Assembly: GCA_001516055.1 (NCBI GenBank)
Contig: LOEZ01000083.1
Span: 1-60,166, forward strand
Length of the DNA: 60,166 nucleotides
Source: Gracilibacter sp. BRH_c7a
GTDB taxonomy: Bacteria; Bacillota; Desulfitobacteriia; Desulfitobacteriales; Syntrophobotulaceae
Direction: 5' to 3'
Shown: positions 24,891-34,586 of the stretch, piece by piece
Position numbering within the stretch: position 1 is the stretch's first letter
How the letters are laid out: each line of letters starts with the position of its first letter
The notes under the pieces: model-generated
What the model was told of the DNA's origin: nothing
Database searches by the model: none
The model's input: the letters and a program-made list of their open reading frames with translations, nothing else
Position numbers and translations under genes: made by a program

Positions 24891-25724
24891 CTATTCTAAA
24901 ACACTTACCAACGACTTAACAAAAGTCACAAACTGTTGCTCAATCTTTTGGGTTGTAGCTATTACTTCATGATGACTTAGTTTTTCCGGCAATACTCCTG
25001 CGGCCATATTCGTGACACAGGATATTCCCAGAACTTTCATTCCTCCATGGTTAGCAACTATTACTTCCGGTGCGGTAGACATTCCTACTAAATCAGCACC
25101 AATAGCCCTCAAATATCTAATCTCAGCAGGAGTCTCATAACTTGGTCCACTTACAGCTGCATAAATTCCTTGTTTCGGCGTAAGATTCATCTTAGGCATT
25201 AAGTTTAATGCAATATCTCTCCATTCCTGGTTATAAGCTTCACTAAGATCAGGAAACCTTGGTCCCAAATCGGATAGGTTAGAACCTCTTAGCGGATTGG
25301 TACCCATGAGATTAATGTGATCCTCGATTAATACGAGATCTCCTGCATTGTATTCTTTATTAACTCCCCCTGCAGCATTCGTAACAACCAGGTTCTTAAT
25401 CCCTAAAACTTGCATGACACGAACCGGAAAAGTAACTTCATTCATCTCATAACCTTCGTAATAATGAAAACGTCCTTGAAGCATCATGACATTCTTAGAA
25501 GAAATCTTACCAATTATTAATTTTCCCGAATGACCGGCAACGGTTGAGAGTGGGAAATGCGGAATATCTTCATATTTTATAACGAGGCTATCCTCTGCCA
25601 TATCCGCTAGCTTTCCAAGACCAGACCCTAGTATTATCCCAAACTCTGGTATCTCATCTATCTTACTGCTCAAATATGTTTTAGCTTCCTCAATCTTCTT
25701 ACTAAGCTCTTGCTCTGAAACCAT
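24891..25724 (-). CDS. punA: Purine-nucleoside phosphorylase
   Basis: This enzyme cleaves guanosine, inosine and their deoxy forms with phosphate. The start is ATG 25724, with GGGAGG before it; an in-frame upstream ATG at 25754 would put that site inside the gene. It has 277 residues, normal for the trimeric family. Motifs include GIILGSGLGKLAD, STVAGHSGKL, GRFHYYEGY, NAAGGVN and the specificity loop GISCVTNMAAG. It follows deoB. Confidence 0.95.
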   Translation of the reverse strand: MVSEQELSKKIEEAKTYLSSKIDEIPEFGIILGSGLGKLADMAEDSLVIKYEDIPHFPLSTVAGHSGKLIIGKISSKNVMMLQGRFHYYEGYEMNEVTFPVRVMQVLGIKNLVVTNAAGGVNKEYNAGDLVLIEDHINLMGTNPLRGSNLSDLGPRFPDLSEAYNQEWRDIALNLMPKMNLTPKQGIYAAVSGPSYETPAEIRYLRAIGADLVGMSTAPEVIVANHGGMKVLGISCVTNMAAGVLPEKLSHHEVIATTQKIEQQFVTFVKSLVSVLE

Positions 25725-25758
25725 ATTTTGATTCCTCCCTTTATTGTCCCCCATAATC

Positions 25759-26931
25759 TTACTTAATGATATCCTTTAAGAAACTCTCCCCATGGAGCTC
25801 AACTTCAATATCCAGGTAATTAGCTATAGATGCTCCAATATCGGCAAGGGTTGATCTTAACCCTAAATTTACCCCTTGTTTCAGCATTGATCCATACACC
25901 AGGAGCGGAACATATTCCCGAGAGTGATCTGTGCTTGCAGTTGTAGGATCACAGCCATGGTCAGCTGCAAGAATTAAAACATCCTTCTCTTTTAGAGTCG
26001 AAAGCAATTCCGGTATTCTTTCATCAAACTCTTCTAAAGCTTGAGCATAGCCTTCGACATTGTTACGATGACCATATGCCATATCGAAATCTACTAAGTT
26101 CGTAAATATAAGTGAAGTCTCGTCTTGTTTGATACACTCCAAGGTTTTAGTGACAGCTTCGAAATTACCCTTTGTCGAGAAGCTTTCACTAATCCCTTGA
26201 TTGGCAAAAATATCTTTGATTTTACCAATTGCTGTAACTTTTTTATTACTTTCAACCATATAGTCAAGTAGTGTTTTGGAAACAGGGTTAATTGAGAAAT
26301 CATGTCTATTCTTTGTTCTCGTATAGTTCCCCGCTTGGCCGATAAAAGGTCTAGCTATTACTCTAGCCACCAATAAATCATCTTTGAGCATTTCTCTAGC
26401 TATCTCGCATATTTTCATCAACTCATCTACAGGAATTATTTCTTCATGGGCGGCAATTTGAAAAACCGAATCTGCCGAAGTATAGACTATTGGCTTTCCA
26501 GTTTTTTCATGCTCTGGACCGAAACGTTCAGTAATCTCTGTTCCTGAAGCTGCTTCATTCCCTAACACAGAACGCCCAATTCTTTTTTCGAAATCCTTTA
26601 TAAAATCCGCAGGGAATCCCTCAGGAAAAGTAGGAAAGCCTTTATCCAAAATAATTCCTGTCATTTCCCAGTGACCGGTTGTCGTATCTTTCCCTTTAGA
26701 TTTGATAGCCATCTTGCCGTAATTAGCTGAAGGATTAATCGCTGGTTCAATAAAGGGAATCGGAGTGATACTACCGATACCTAAGTTTATTAGATTAGGT
26801 ATCTTCAATCCTCCGACTTTATTAGAAATATTGCCCAGAGTGTTACTTCCTTGATCCCCATATTCCGAAGCATCGGGCATTTCACCTATCCCAACGCTAT
26901 CCATAACTATAAGTATAACCCTCTTATCCAT
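25759..26931 (-). CDS. deoB: Phosphopentomutase
   Basis: DeoB interconverts ribose-1-phosphate and ribose-5-phosphate (and the deoxy forms), joining the phosphorylases to the pentose pathway. It has 390 residues of the alkaline-phosphatase fold. Metal motifs include [12 protein letters not shown], the Thr nucleophile in [13 protein letters not shown], and the late [18 protein letters not shown]. It starts at ATG 26931 after GGGGGTAGG and leads the deoB-pnp-pdp run. Confidence 0.97.
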   Translation of the reverse strand: MDKRVILIVMDSVGIGEMPDASEYGDQGSNTLGNISNKVGGLKIPNLINLGIGSITPIPFIEPAINPSANYGKMAIKSKGKDTTTGHWEMTGIILDKGFPTFPEGFPADFIKDFEKRIGRSVLGNEAASGTEITERFGPEHEKTGKPIVYTSADSVFQIAAHEEIIPVDELMKICEIAREMLKDDLLVARVIARPFIGQAGNYTRTKNRHDFSINPVSKTLLDYMVESNKKVTAIGKIKDIFANQGISESFSTKGNFEAVTKTLECIKQDETSLIFTNLVDFDMAYGHRNNVEGYAQALEEFDERIPELLSTLKEKDVLILAADHGCDPTTASTDHSREYVPLLVYGSMLKQGVNLGLRSTLADIGASIANYLDIEVELHGESFLKDIIK

Positions 26932-27034
26932 TAAACCTACCCCCTTTTTTCGATATACTCGATACTCGATGTCAAATTCTACATTTTGATAATTTAAAGC
27001 GTAGTGCAGTAAAAGCTCTCACTTCACCAAAAAC

Positions 27035-27961
27035 TTATTTAGCTCGAGGATGAGCCTTTCGAAATACTTCCAATAATCTTTTCTTGCTTAAATGGGTGTA
27101 AATTTGCGTCGTGGAGATATCAGCATGTCCCAGCATCTCCTGAACACTACGTAAATCCGCACCGTTTTCCAGTAAATGAGTAGCGAAACTATGTCTTAGA
27201 AGATGAGGGTAGACATTATTGCCTAAGCCTTGTTTCTTGGCCCATTTTTTCAAGATTTGCCATATGGCTTGTCTTGATAGAGGCCGTCCTTTAGAGTTTA
27301 GGAAAAGCGTATTCCTATCTTCGGCTCTAGGTTTTTTATTCTGTGCTAATATCATCTGCCTAGATCGGTTAATATATTCCCCTAGTACCGCCAGAGCAAG
27401 TTCACCAACAGGAACTATCCTCTCTTTATCTCCTTTTCCTTTGCACCGAAGATATCCTAAATCGAAGGATATATCATTCAAACTAATCTTTATAACTTCG
27501 GAAACTCGAAGTCCACAACTATATAGAATCTCTACTATAGCTTTATCCCTGATATCTAAATGATTCTGGTCAGCACTTCCAATCATAGCTTTGTTAAGTA
27601 TATTTTCAGCTAGAACATCGGGAAGACTTTGTTCCATTTTGGGAGCATTCAAATATATCGTAGGGTCATCTGACCGTTTGTCTTCTTGCACTAAATAATT
27701 ATAAAAACCTCTTAATGCAGCAGTATAGCGGGCTATACTTTTTGCTGAATGACCTAATTCTTTGTAGCAAATAACAAAATCCAATAACACCGAAGTATTA
27801 CAGGTAAGAATGTTCTTATTGTTTTGCTCGACATATTCTAAAAACTTATGTAAATCACGGCGATAACTTCGACAAGTATTCACCGATAACCCTCGTTCTA
27901 TCCGTAAATAATTGAAATATTCTTCTATGAGTTGTTCATTTTCCCTTGAAGCTTTCTGCAT
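27035..27961 (-). CDS. xerD: Tyrosine recombinase XerD-like
   Basis: XerD helps resolve chromosome dimers at dif. It has 308 residues. The N-terminal core-binding domain covers about 1-110 (IEEYFNYLRIERGLSVNTC). The catalytic domain carries the RHRY set: SCGLRVSEVIKI, HLLRHSFATHLLENG, LGHADISTTQIYTHL (the Tyr nucleophile is in the last). It is chromosomal and located by deoB and spoIIM as in many clostridia. No mobile-element features surround it, so it is a housekeeping recombinase. Confidence 0.94.
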   Translation of the reverse strand: MQKASRENEQLIEEYFNYLRIERGLSVNTCRSYRRDLHKFLEYVEQNNKNILTCNTSVLLDFVICYKELGHSAKSIARYTAALRGFYNYLVQEDKRSDDPTIYLNAPKMEQSLPDVLAENILNKAMIGSADQNHLDIRDKAIVEILYSCGLRVSEVIKISLNDISFDLGYLRCKGKGDKERIVPVGELALAVLGEYINRSRQMILAQNKKPRAEDRNTLFLNSKGRPLSRQAIWQILKKWAKKQGLGNNVYPHLLRHSFATHLLENGADLRSVQEMLGHADISTTQIYTHLSKKRLLEVFRKAHPRAK

Positions 27962-28080
27962 TTTAACCTCCTCATGCTTTAGTAGTTTTTTCTACACAAG
28001 GAAGTCATTTCCTTTATTAATCTAACTCCAAGATAAATTTAAATTTAGAAAAAGTAACTATTGCAACAGAGAATGACTAT

Positions 28081-28680
28081 TTAATACCCAAAGAATCTTA
28101 TACCAACAATGGAAAAATAACCCTGAAGCACTCCAGCTGCTACAGCTCCTATACTTATACAAAGCGATGCCGCACTGTAATAGAGAAAGTCCTTTCTGAG
28201 GATTTCACCATTGTTTTTTCCTTGCAAAAGTAAAAAGGAAAAGATTGTAGCAAGTCCTGCACCAAGGAGAAGGCAAGGGATGGCAATAAAAGATGGGAAA
28301 AGGATTGAAAAAAGCACTAGGCCTAAACCTATTAACTTTTTTAGATGGATAATGAAGGCAATAGTAAAACCTAATATAAATCCTCTGCTAAAAACTATTA
28401 GATATACTAAGGGCGTACCTATAACAGTCATGCCAAGTATCCATATTCCGACCATCATTATAAAACTATCTTTTGCTAAATGCTGTAAGAAAACTGTATC
28501 AAGATTTTTTGGTTGATCTACCAGAAGATTATTAAAAAATATTCCGAGCTCACTAGACTTTTCCGCCCCTAAAGCACTTACCCCCACAGCACCGAATACC
28601 CCTCCAGCAACATACACACAACAGAGGGTCAAATATATTACCCAATACTGCCTAACATGTTCGAACAGTATCCTCTTCAT
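28081..28680 (-). CDS. spoIIM: Stage II sporulation protein M
   Basis: SpoIIM is a membrane protein of the SpoIIDMP engulfment machine. It has 199 residues and about five helices. Features are the N-terminal HVRQYWVIYLTLCCVYVAGG, a soluble loop with the short KSSELGIFFNNLLVD, and VFSRGFILGFTIAFII later. It is expressed from sigma-E in known species. Its neighbours are the NUDIX gene upstream and xerD downstream. Confidence 0.95.
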   Translation of the reverse strand: MKRILFEHVRQYWVIYLTLCCVYVAGGVFGAVGVSALGAEKSSELGIFFNNLLVDQPKNLDTVFLQHLAKDSFIMMVGIWILGMTVIGTPLVYLIVFSRGFILGFTIAFIIHLKKLIGLGLVLFSILFPSFIAIPCLLLGAGLATIFSFLLLQGKNNGEILRKDFLYYSAASLCISIGAVAAGVLQGYFSIVGIRFFGY

Positions 28681-28745
28681 AGAAATTAACCTCCCTGCAA
28701 GACTTGTCCTCAGGGAATTAATATTCCAGAAATTAGTAAACTATG

Positions 28746-29288
28746 TCAATTACTTTTTTTATTTCTATCGGCCAATAGAATTCCCAAAGCAGTCTTAGCA
28801 TCTTGAAATTCGCCTTTATATACCATCTCAACCGCCTTGTCTAAGGGTATAGCCTTTATTCCTATGAACTCATCTTCATCAGGTTTTAACGGAGCCCAAA
28901 CAAGATTTGTTGCTAGATATATATGTATTACCTCATCTGCAAAACCTGGTGAGGTATTAAACCTGCCCAGAAACTTCAACTCACCCTGATACCCGGTTTC
29001 TTCCCTTAGTTCTCGAATTGCACAAGCCTGAGGCTCTTCACCAGGATCAATTTTCCCTGCAGGAATCTCTAGCGTTTCTTTGCCTAAGGCATAACGATAT
29101 TGTCTGACCATTATCAGTTCATCATCTTTTAACGCTGCTACTGCTACAGCTCCAGGATGATGAACAACTTCTCTTGTGCTTTCTTGGCCATTTGGCAATA
29201 ATACAGTATCTTTCTGTACACGGATTACTTTCCCTTCAAAAACAACTTCTTGAGTTAAGCATACTTCAGTAAAGTTTTTGTTTTTCAT
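28746..29288 (-). CDS. NUDIX hydrolase, ADP-ribose pyrophosphatase type
   Basis: This enzyme hydrolyses ADP-ribose and related nucleoside diphosphates. The start is ATG 29288 after AAGGAGAT; a longer frame to 29321 starts before that site. It has 180 residues. The Nudix box GKIDPGEEPQACAIRELREE begins at about residue 82 and continues to TGYQGEL. EIPAGKIDPGEE and the SPGFADEVIHIYLA loop are typical of the NudF/YqkG group. It lies beside spoIIM, and its start region is divergent from the hypothetical gene at 29345. Confidence 0.93.
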   Translation of the reverse strand: MKNKNFTEVCLTQEVVFEGKVIRVQKDTVLLPNGQESTREVVHHPGAVAVAALKDDELIMVRQYRYALGKETLEIPAGKIDPGEEPQACAIRELREETGYQGELKFLGRFNTSPGFADEVIHIYLATNLVWAPLKPDEDEFIGIKAIPLDKAVEMVYKGEFQDAKTALGILLADRNKKSN

Positions 29289-29344
29289 ACTATTATCTCC
29301 TTGTGAATATATTAAAATCAATTAGAAGTTATGGAGGTTTTTTG

Positions 29345-29908
29345 ATGTCAGCTCCCAACAGCAGATCCACTTCCGATATTATCATCACCATAACTACTTT
29401 GATATTTGCTATTACTTCGATGGTAACTGTCTATATATCTCTTTCTGCCTGGAACAATGAACGTGAATCTGTAAGACCGTATCTCACCTTTTATAATTCT
29501 CCGGAAGTATATCTGGAAAATAATTATCTAAACTTTTCATTTGCATTTTATAATGTTGGGTTTCATCCGGCCGCATCTTTTCATAGCCAAACTCTGATAG
29601 TTGATTACTGCTTGGATGATCAACCCTTACATAATGATCAATTCACTTTAGTTAACTATATTCCCCAAAAAACTTCAACAGATTTAATGATTAAGATTGA
29701 CCTTGAGCCAACAAAAATAGACTATGATAATATTAATCCTCATTTCATAATAATAAATTTGAAATACACGGATCCAATTCTAGAGAAAAACCATGAACAG
29801 ATTATCTTTTTAAGATGGGAAGGAATAACTAATAAAAATCTTCAACCAATATTCCATTGTTCCAAAGAAGAAAAAAACCTTATTCTTGATTATATTAAAA
29901 AATTTTAA
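29345..29908 (+). CDS. Hypothetical protein with one N-terminal membrane helix
   Basis: This 187-residue protein is not recognised. Its start is ATG 29345 after ATGGAGG; an upstream frame to 29303 is unlikely. One membrane helix at about 9-32 (DIIITITTLIFAITSMVTVY) is followed by a beta-rich domain (RPYLTFYNSPEVYLENNYLN, and FAFYNVGFHPAASFHSQTL). This suggests an anchored immunoglobulin-like or sensor domain. It is transcribed against its neighbours with its own terminator, and low GC is noticeable. No function is proposed. Confidence 0.7.
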   Translation: MSAPNSRSTSDIIITITTLIFAITSMVTVYISLSAWNNERESVRPYLTFYNSPEVYLENNYLNFSFAFYNVGFHPAASFHSQTLIVDYCLDDQPLHNDQFTLVNYIPQKTSTDLMIKIDLEPTKIDYDNINPHFIIINLKYTDPILEKNHEQIIFLRWEGITNKNLQPIFHCSKEEKNLILDYIKKF

Positions 29909-29937
29909 ACCTTCATTCATATTTTGAATAAAGGTTT
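29907..29937 (+). terminator. Terminator of the 187-residue membrane protein gene
   Basis: AAACCTT (29907-29913) pairs with AAGGTTT (29931-29937), with inner pairs ATTCA/TTGAAT. The stem starts inside the stop codon. It also faces the end of spo0A and may act in both directions. Confidence 0.65.
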
Positions 29938-29987
29938 ATATTTATAGTGTTATACCATGTGAATTATTATAACATAGAAGAACATAA

Positions 29988-30809
29988 CTAAATGTTATCG
30001 GAGATTCTAAGCTTATCTGCCACCATAGCAATAAATTCTGAGTTAGTCGGTTTACCCCTATCAACATTGATAGTATAGCCAAAGAACTTATTCATAAATT
30101 CAATGTTGCCTCTGTCCCAAGCAAGCTCAATAGCGTGCCTGATAGCCCTCTCAACTCGACTCGGAGTTGTGTTATACTTTTTCGCTATCATTGGATATAG
30201 TTCTTTTGTGACTGCACCAAGAAGTGAAACTTCTTTAATAACAGATACTATCGCATCTCTAAGATACTGATAACCTTTAACGTGGGCAGGCACTCCCATT
30301 TGTTGAATCATTTTGGTAACTTCAACCTCAACCGATTTTGAAGTTTTTAAACCAGTGTTCTCAGAAGAACTCAATGATTCACTTGGAGTAATAAAACTTC
30401 TTGAAGAAGACGAGTTATAGCTTGAAGTTACTTCGCTAGTGCCCACTAGCTGTCTTATTCGTTTACCAAGAGTATCTAAATCAAATGGTTTAAGAATATA
30501 ATAATCAGCACCTAATTGAACTGCCCTTTGGGTCATATTTTCTTGACCGAAAGATGTTAAAATTATTACTCTTGGCCTTTTCGTAACATTATCTATCTTT
30601 TCCATGACTCCTAGACCATCAAGGTGCGGCATAATGATATCCAATACTACCACATCTGGTTCTTCTTTTTTTATTATTTCCAAAGCATCATTACCATTAT
30701 AAGCTACACCGGTTAGTATCATGTCATCTTGAGAACTGATATATTCTCTTAAGATTTCGACAAAATCTCTATTATCATCAGCAAGAACCACCCGTATCAA
30801 TTGTGACAT
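29988..30809 (-). CDS. spo0A: Sporulation master response regulator Spo0A
   Basis: Spo0A starts sporulation. It has 273 residues. The receiver domain covers about 1-125, with acidic Asp11/12, the phospho-acceptor Asp57 ([13 protein letters not shown]) and Lys near 107 (YYILKPFD). A Ser-rich linker follows ([17 protein letters not shown]), then the DNA-binding domain (about 155-273; [20 protein letters not shown]-type HTH and [14 protein letters not shown]). It starts at ATG 30809 after AGGAG. A sigma-H promoter with a 0A box lies upstream. It follows spoIVB as in Bacillus and clostridia. Confidence 0.98.
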   Translation of the reverse strand: MSQLIRVVLADDNRDFVEILREYISSQDDMILTGVAYNGNDALEIIKKEEPDVVVLDIIMPHLDGLGVMEKIDNVTKRPRVIILTSFGQENMTQRAVQLGADYYILKPFDLDTLGKRIRQLVGTSEVTSSYNSSSSRSFITPSESLSSSENTGLKTSKSVEVEVTKMIQQMGVPAHVKGYQYLRDAIVSVIKEVSLLGAVTKELYPMIAKKYNTTPSRVERAIRHAIELAWDRGNIEFMNKFFGYTINVDRGKPTNSEFIAMVADKLRISDNI

Positions 30810-30863
30810 TGTCTACTCCTCCTAAATCTGGCCGGTAATATGTAAATTATCTAACAAGGAACT

Positions 30864-30890
30864 GTTCGACAATAGTTTTTTAATTCCTTC
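30864..30890 (-). promoter_or_regulatory. Sigma-H promoter of spo0A with overlapping 0A box
   Basis: On the minus strand GAAGGAATT (30890-30882), an 11-bp spacer and GTCGAAC (30870-30864) fit the sigma-H pattern RnAGGAwwT-N11-RnnGAAt, with only the last base off. The -10 overlaps a perfect 0A box TGTCGAA (30871-30865). It is about 55 bp upstream of the spo0A start. Spo0A binding here is inferred from the consensus. Confidence 0.7.
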
Positions 30891-30988
30891 CATAAAATGC
30901 ATTTTTATTTATGAGATACTATTATATTATACTACAAAATATCTAAAACAAAATTATTATTTCAATTATATTTGAATTTTCTTAATAA

Positions 30989-32194
30989 TTAAAAAAAACC
31001 GCCGGTTAAGGCGGTTGCAACTTTTGTTAAGATTCCTGAGTCTTCTAACATATTTTCGATGAACACTCCATACCCTCTGGTTGCATCATTGACAAATACA
31101 TGTGTGATTGCTCCAATAATTTTACCATTTTGAATTATAGGGCTTCCGCTCATTCCTTGAACAATTCCACCAGTTTTTTCTATCAATTTTTGATCGGTCA
31201 CTCTAATAATCATATTTTTATTGTCATTTCGATACGGCATAACCTTTTCAATATTTATCTCGAATTCTTCAATAGTATTATCTTGGAGAACAGTATAAAT
31301 CTTGGCTGGTCCATTTTGTATTTCTGATTTCCAAGCAACAGGTACAGCTCTCTGAAAGAGTGAATTATCTACAAGATTGACTTTCTCATCGCAAACTCCA
31401 AAAATTCCACTGTTTGTATTTTTTTCAATTTTTCCTGTAAAATTTGACTCTAACATAAAAGAACCGATTTTTTCTCCTGGGTCTCCTCTAGTGCCTTTTT
31501 CTATTGCATAAATAGTAGATTCAATAATTTTACCTTCCCGTAGTTCAATTTGATCGTTAGTATCAATATCAGATATTACATGGCCTAAAGCACCAAATGT
31601 TTGAGTCTTAGGATCTACGAAAGTCAAGGTTCCTACTCCTGCTGCTTCATCTCTAATATAGAGGCCTATTCTATATCTTTGAGTCTCTGAACAATAAAGT
31701 GGGTCAATAGTTTTTGTAATAACTTTACCTCTGTGCTTAATCGATAAAGTAATTCTTTCCTGATCTTTGCATTTGTTATCAATAATTCTTGCTACTTGAA
31801 AGTCATTTAAGGCCTTTTCTCCGTTTACTTCCAGGATAGTATCCCCGACTACCATACCCGCATCTTTAGCGGGAAACTGCTCCTTACCTTGTTCATTAAC
31901 AATAGCCGCAAATCCAACTACTAATACTCCTTTTGTCTGTAAAGTTACTCCAATTGAATGTCCACCGGGAATTAATTCTACATTTGGTTTAATTTCTTTT
32001 TTTGTAAATAATCCCAAGAAACCATTTACTGGATTATAATCATTTGCTTGGATATTATTTACTGGATTGATATTACGTGGAATCTGGAGATTAAGATGAT
32101 AATTATTTGCTGTTTGTTGAACACTAAGGAAAAAAGCAAAGAATAAACTGATAACAATGAATAATCTTGACCGCGTTGTTTGCCAATTTTTCAT
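30989..32194 (-). CDS. spoIVB: SpoIVB serine peptidase
   Basis: SpoIVB is secreted from the forespore and cleaves SpoIVFA to activate pro-sigma-K in known species. The start is ATG 32194 after GGAGGG, giving 401 residues. A signal/anchor helix comes early (LFIVISLFFAFFLSV). A PDZ domain follows near 110-185 (AAIVNEQGKEQFPAKDAGM). The S55 peptidase domain includes GMSGSPIIQNGKIIGAITHV, where Ser of GSP is the nucleophile. The last codons lie inside the terminator hairpin that follows. It is next to spo0A and recN. Confidence 0.95.
   Translation of the reverse strand: MKNWQTTRSRLFIVISLFFAFFLSVQQTANNYHLNLQIPRNINPVNNIQANDYNPVNGFLGLFTKKEIKPNVELIPGGHSIGVTLQTKGVLVVGFAAIVNEQGKEQFPAKDAGMVVGDTILEVNGEKALNDFQVARIIDNKCKDQERITLSIKHRGKVITKTIDPLYCSETQRYRIGLYIRDEAAGVGTLTFVDPKTQTFGALGHVISDIDTNDQIELREGKIIESTIYAIEKGTRGDPGEKIGSFMLESNFTGKIEKNTNSGIFGVCDEKVNLVDNSLFQRAVPVAWKSEIQNGPAKIYTVLQDNTIEEFEINIEKVMPYRNDNKNMIIRVTDQKLIEKTGGIVQGMSGSPIIQNGKIIGAITHVFVNDATRGYGVFIENMLEDSGILTKVATALTGGFF
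30991..31015 (-). terminator. Terminator overlapping the spoIVB C-terminus
   Basis: On the minus strand ACCGCC (31015-31010) pairs with GGCGGT (31003-30998), then a run of eight T to the stop codon. The stem and T run encode the last residues of SpoIVB (TALTGGFF). The terminator is therefore part of the coding sequence. Confidence 0.85.
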
Positions 32195-32361
32195 GCTGTC
32201 CCTCCAGCTTTCAACCTCCTCATACAACTAAGCCATAAAACCCTGCAGGGACAATAAAATATTTTTATTAAAATAAATTATTGTATTATTAACTTCTCCA
32301 TATCAAGCTCGTTTCATCCTGTGAAATCTTTTCTAGGATATTTAATAAATTGATAAAATCA

Positions 32362-32387
32362 TAAAAAAACAGCCTTTTCAGACTGTT
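32362..32387 (-). terminator. Terminator of recN and the block upstream
   Basis: AACAGTC pairs with GGCTGTT (one G-U pair) on the minus strand (32387-32381 with 32374-32368), followed by a T run to about 32362. It lies about 54 bp past the recN stop. Confidence 0.85.
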
Positions 32388-32440
32388 ATACATTAAAACA
32401 CAATTTAACTCAAATTTATTATTTTTAATCTATTTTCGAT

Positions 32441-34111
32441 CTAGCTACGTGCCTGTCGCCAGAGTTCCTCTGCCAAACCTGTTGCCATGCTTTCACCGCC
32501 AAGCATTCTAGCTAGTTCTTGGATTCTTTCACTTTCCTCAAGCAGCTTAACCTTTGTTAAAGTTCTATCACCAATAACTTCTTTGGATATTCCAAAGTGT
32601 TTGTGTCCATGGGCGGCAACCGGAGCAGAATGTGTAATACATAAGACCTGTTTGTTTAAAGCTATTCGCTCTAATTTTTCCGCAACCTTGGTAATAGTTC
32701 TTCCGCCTACACCACTATCTACTTCATCAAATATGAATGTATCAACAGTTTCTGCCATAGAAAGAAGACTCTTAAAAGCCAGCATCAGCCTGGCCATTTC
32801 ACCACCTGAAGCTACTTTAGCGAGAGGTTTTGGTGGTTCGCCAACATTGGCAGAAAAGTAAAACTCTATTTGTTCAGCACCATCCTGAGAAGGTTCGGTT
32901 ACTGGAGTAAAGATTATCTCAACCCTGGCATCATGTAAGCCCAAATCTTGTAGTTCCAGAGCTAGCCCTTTTTCTATTTTATCGGCTTGAATACCTCTGT
33001 TCAAGCTTAGTTCTTCTGCGAGATCATTATAGCTTGTCAAAGCTTCTTTCTTTTCTCTTTTTATGTTTTCTTTTTCATCATTAAGGTGGGCAATTTCATG
33101 TAGTTCTTTTTCCATTTCTTCCTTTTTAGTCAATACCGCTTCTATTTCGTAGCCATACTTGCGAAGTTTTTGCAGCTCAACAAGCCGTGCTTCAATCTCA
33201 TTTAGTCTCCCGGGTTGGAACTCCAAGTTCTCCTTATACGTTCTTATTTGTTCTATACAATCTTCTAAAGAATAATATATCGCTTGAAGATTTTTACTAA
33301 TATCTTCACATGCTGAATCCAAATTACTAAGCTCATCCATATTCCTGGTAGATGCCCCAATAAGGTCAAACGCAGACATAGAAATCCCGTCAGCTCCATG
33401 ATATAACTCTTCATATGCTTCTGTTACTAAGTTTACAATCTTCTCTGAATTAAGGAGAAGCTTCTTTTCCTTCTCTAAATTAGCTTCTTCTCCTGGAATT
33501 GGGTCAATTTTTTCTATCTCATTTATTTGATAACGTAGTATCTCTTCCCTTTTCTCTCTATCTCTTTCAGAACGTAAAAGCTCTCTTTCTCTCGTTGTAA
33601 CGTTCCTATACCAAATAGCCGAATCTTTAACTTCTTTTAATAATTTAAGATGTGATTCTCCGCCAAAGGTATCTAGCAAATCTCTATGGGTATCGGTAAT
33701 AAGCAGGGATTGATGTTCCATCTGTCCGTGTATATCGACTAACCCTTCACAAAATGTCCTATAAAGAGAAAGAGGTACGGTTCTCCCTTGAACACGACAA
33801 ATATTTCTCCCGGAATCATTTATCTCACGATAAAGAAAAAGCAAATCATCTTCTAAAGGATATCCTTCATCTTTTAAATAATTAACGGTTTTGGTCGGTA
33901 AATTTGTGAAAACACCTTCGATACATGCCTTATCTTTGCCATGGCGTATGAGTTCGTTGCTAGCACGCCCTCCAAGTAATAGCCCTAAAGCATCAATGAG
34001 CATAGATTTCCCTGCACCGGTCTCTCCGGTGAAAACAGTTAATCCCGAATCTAAGACTATCTGAACATCCTCCATAAGCGCGAAATCCTCAATATGTAGT
34101 TCAACCAACAT
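32441..34111 (-). CDS. recN: DNA repair protein RecN
   Basis: RecN is an SMC-like ATPase that gathers at double-strand breaks. It has 556 residues. Walker A (GETGAGKSMLIDALG, Lys35) is near the N-terminus. A long coiled coil runs about 160-380, and the signature VASGGEMARLMLAFK and Walker B TFIFDEVDSGVGG lie in the C-terminal head. It follows argR by 25 bp. The group nadK-MTase-argR-recN-spoIVB-spo0A is common in clostridia. Confidence 0.97.
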   Translation of the reverse strand: MLVELHIEDFALMEDVQIVLDSGLTVFTGETGAGKSMLIDALGLLLGGRASNELIRHGKDKACIEGVFTNLPTKTVNYLKDEGYPLEDDLLFLYREINDSGRNICRVQGRTVPLSLYRTFCEGLVDIHGQMEHQSLLITDTHRDLLDTFGGESHLKLLKEVKDSAIWYRNVTTRERELLRSERDREKREEILRYQINEIEKIDPIPGEEANLEKEKKLLLNSEKIVNLVTEAYEELYHGADGISMSAFDLIGASTRNMDELSNLDSACEDISKNLQAIYYSLEDCIEQIRTYKENLEFQPGRLNEIEARLVELQKLRKYGYEIEAVLTKKEEMEKELHEIAHLNDEKENIKREKKEALTSYNDLAEELSLNRGIQADKIEKGLALELQDLGLHDARVEIIFTPVTEPSQDGAEQIEFYFSANVGEPPKPLAKVASGGEMARLMLAFKSLLSMAETVDTFIFDEVDSGVGGRTITKVAEKLERIALNKQVLCITHSAPVAAHGHKHFGISKEVIGDRTLTKVKLLEESERIQELARMLGGESMATGLAEELWRQARS

Positions 34112-34136
34112 ATCTTTCTTCCCCCCCGATATAATC

Positions 34137-34586
34137 TCAGACGAGTGCAGTCATTCTATGAATAATCTTAGCTACATCATTCTTAGGCTTAACCAAGAGA
34201 AATATCGTATCATCCCCAGCCACAGAACCAATAACTTCTTTCCAACTTGTATTATCCAGCAATAAAGCCAGTGCTTGAGCATTACCCGGTATAGTTCTAA
34301 TTACAACTATATTCTCGCTGCTGTCAAAGGAAATAACTACCTCTTTAAACATTCGTCTTAATCTTTCCTGATAATCCATGGGATGGGATTCTCCCCGAAG
34401 TGCATAACGGTATTCATCATCGACCCCTGGCACCTTAATTAGTCCCATCTCTTTAATATCTCGAGAAATGGTAGCTTGAGTCACATCGTATCCTTCTTCC
34501 AAAAGTCGTTGAGCTAGTTCTTGTTGAGTTCTAATAAGCTCGTTAGTTATCAACTCCTGGATTTTCATATGGCGGCGAGTTTTCAT
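34137..34586 (-). CDS. argR: Arginine repressor
   Basis: ArgR binds arginine and represses arginine synthesis genes. It has 149 residues. The winged helix is at about 7-70 (EGYDVTQATISRDIKEMGL is the recognition region). The arginine-binding domain is at about 78-149 (VVIRTIPGNAQALALLLDN, EVIGSVAGDDTIFLLVK). It overlaps the methyltransferase gene by 4 bp (ATGA), so it is translationally coupled. Confidence 0.97.
   Translation of the reverse strand: MKTRRHMKIQELITNELIRTQQELAQRLLEEGYDVTQATISRDIKEMGLIKVPGVDDEYRYALRGESHPMDYQERLRRMFKEVVISFDSSENIVVIRTIPGNAQALALLLDNTSWKEVIGSVAGDDTIFLLVKPKNDVAKIIHRMTALV

Noticed and set aside
27035-27961. Integrase of a mobile element
   Set aside because: The tyrosine recombinase is of XerD type and sits in a conserved deoB-spoIIM setting. 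No attachment repeats or phage genes are nearby.
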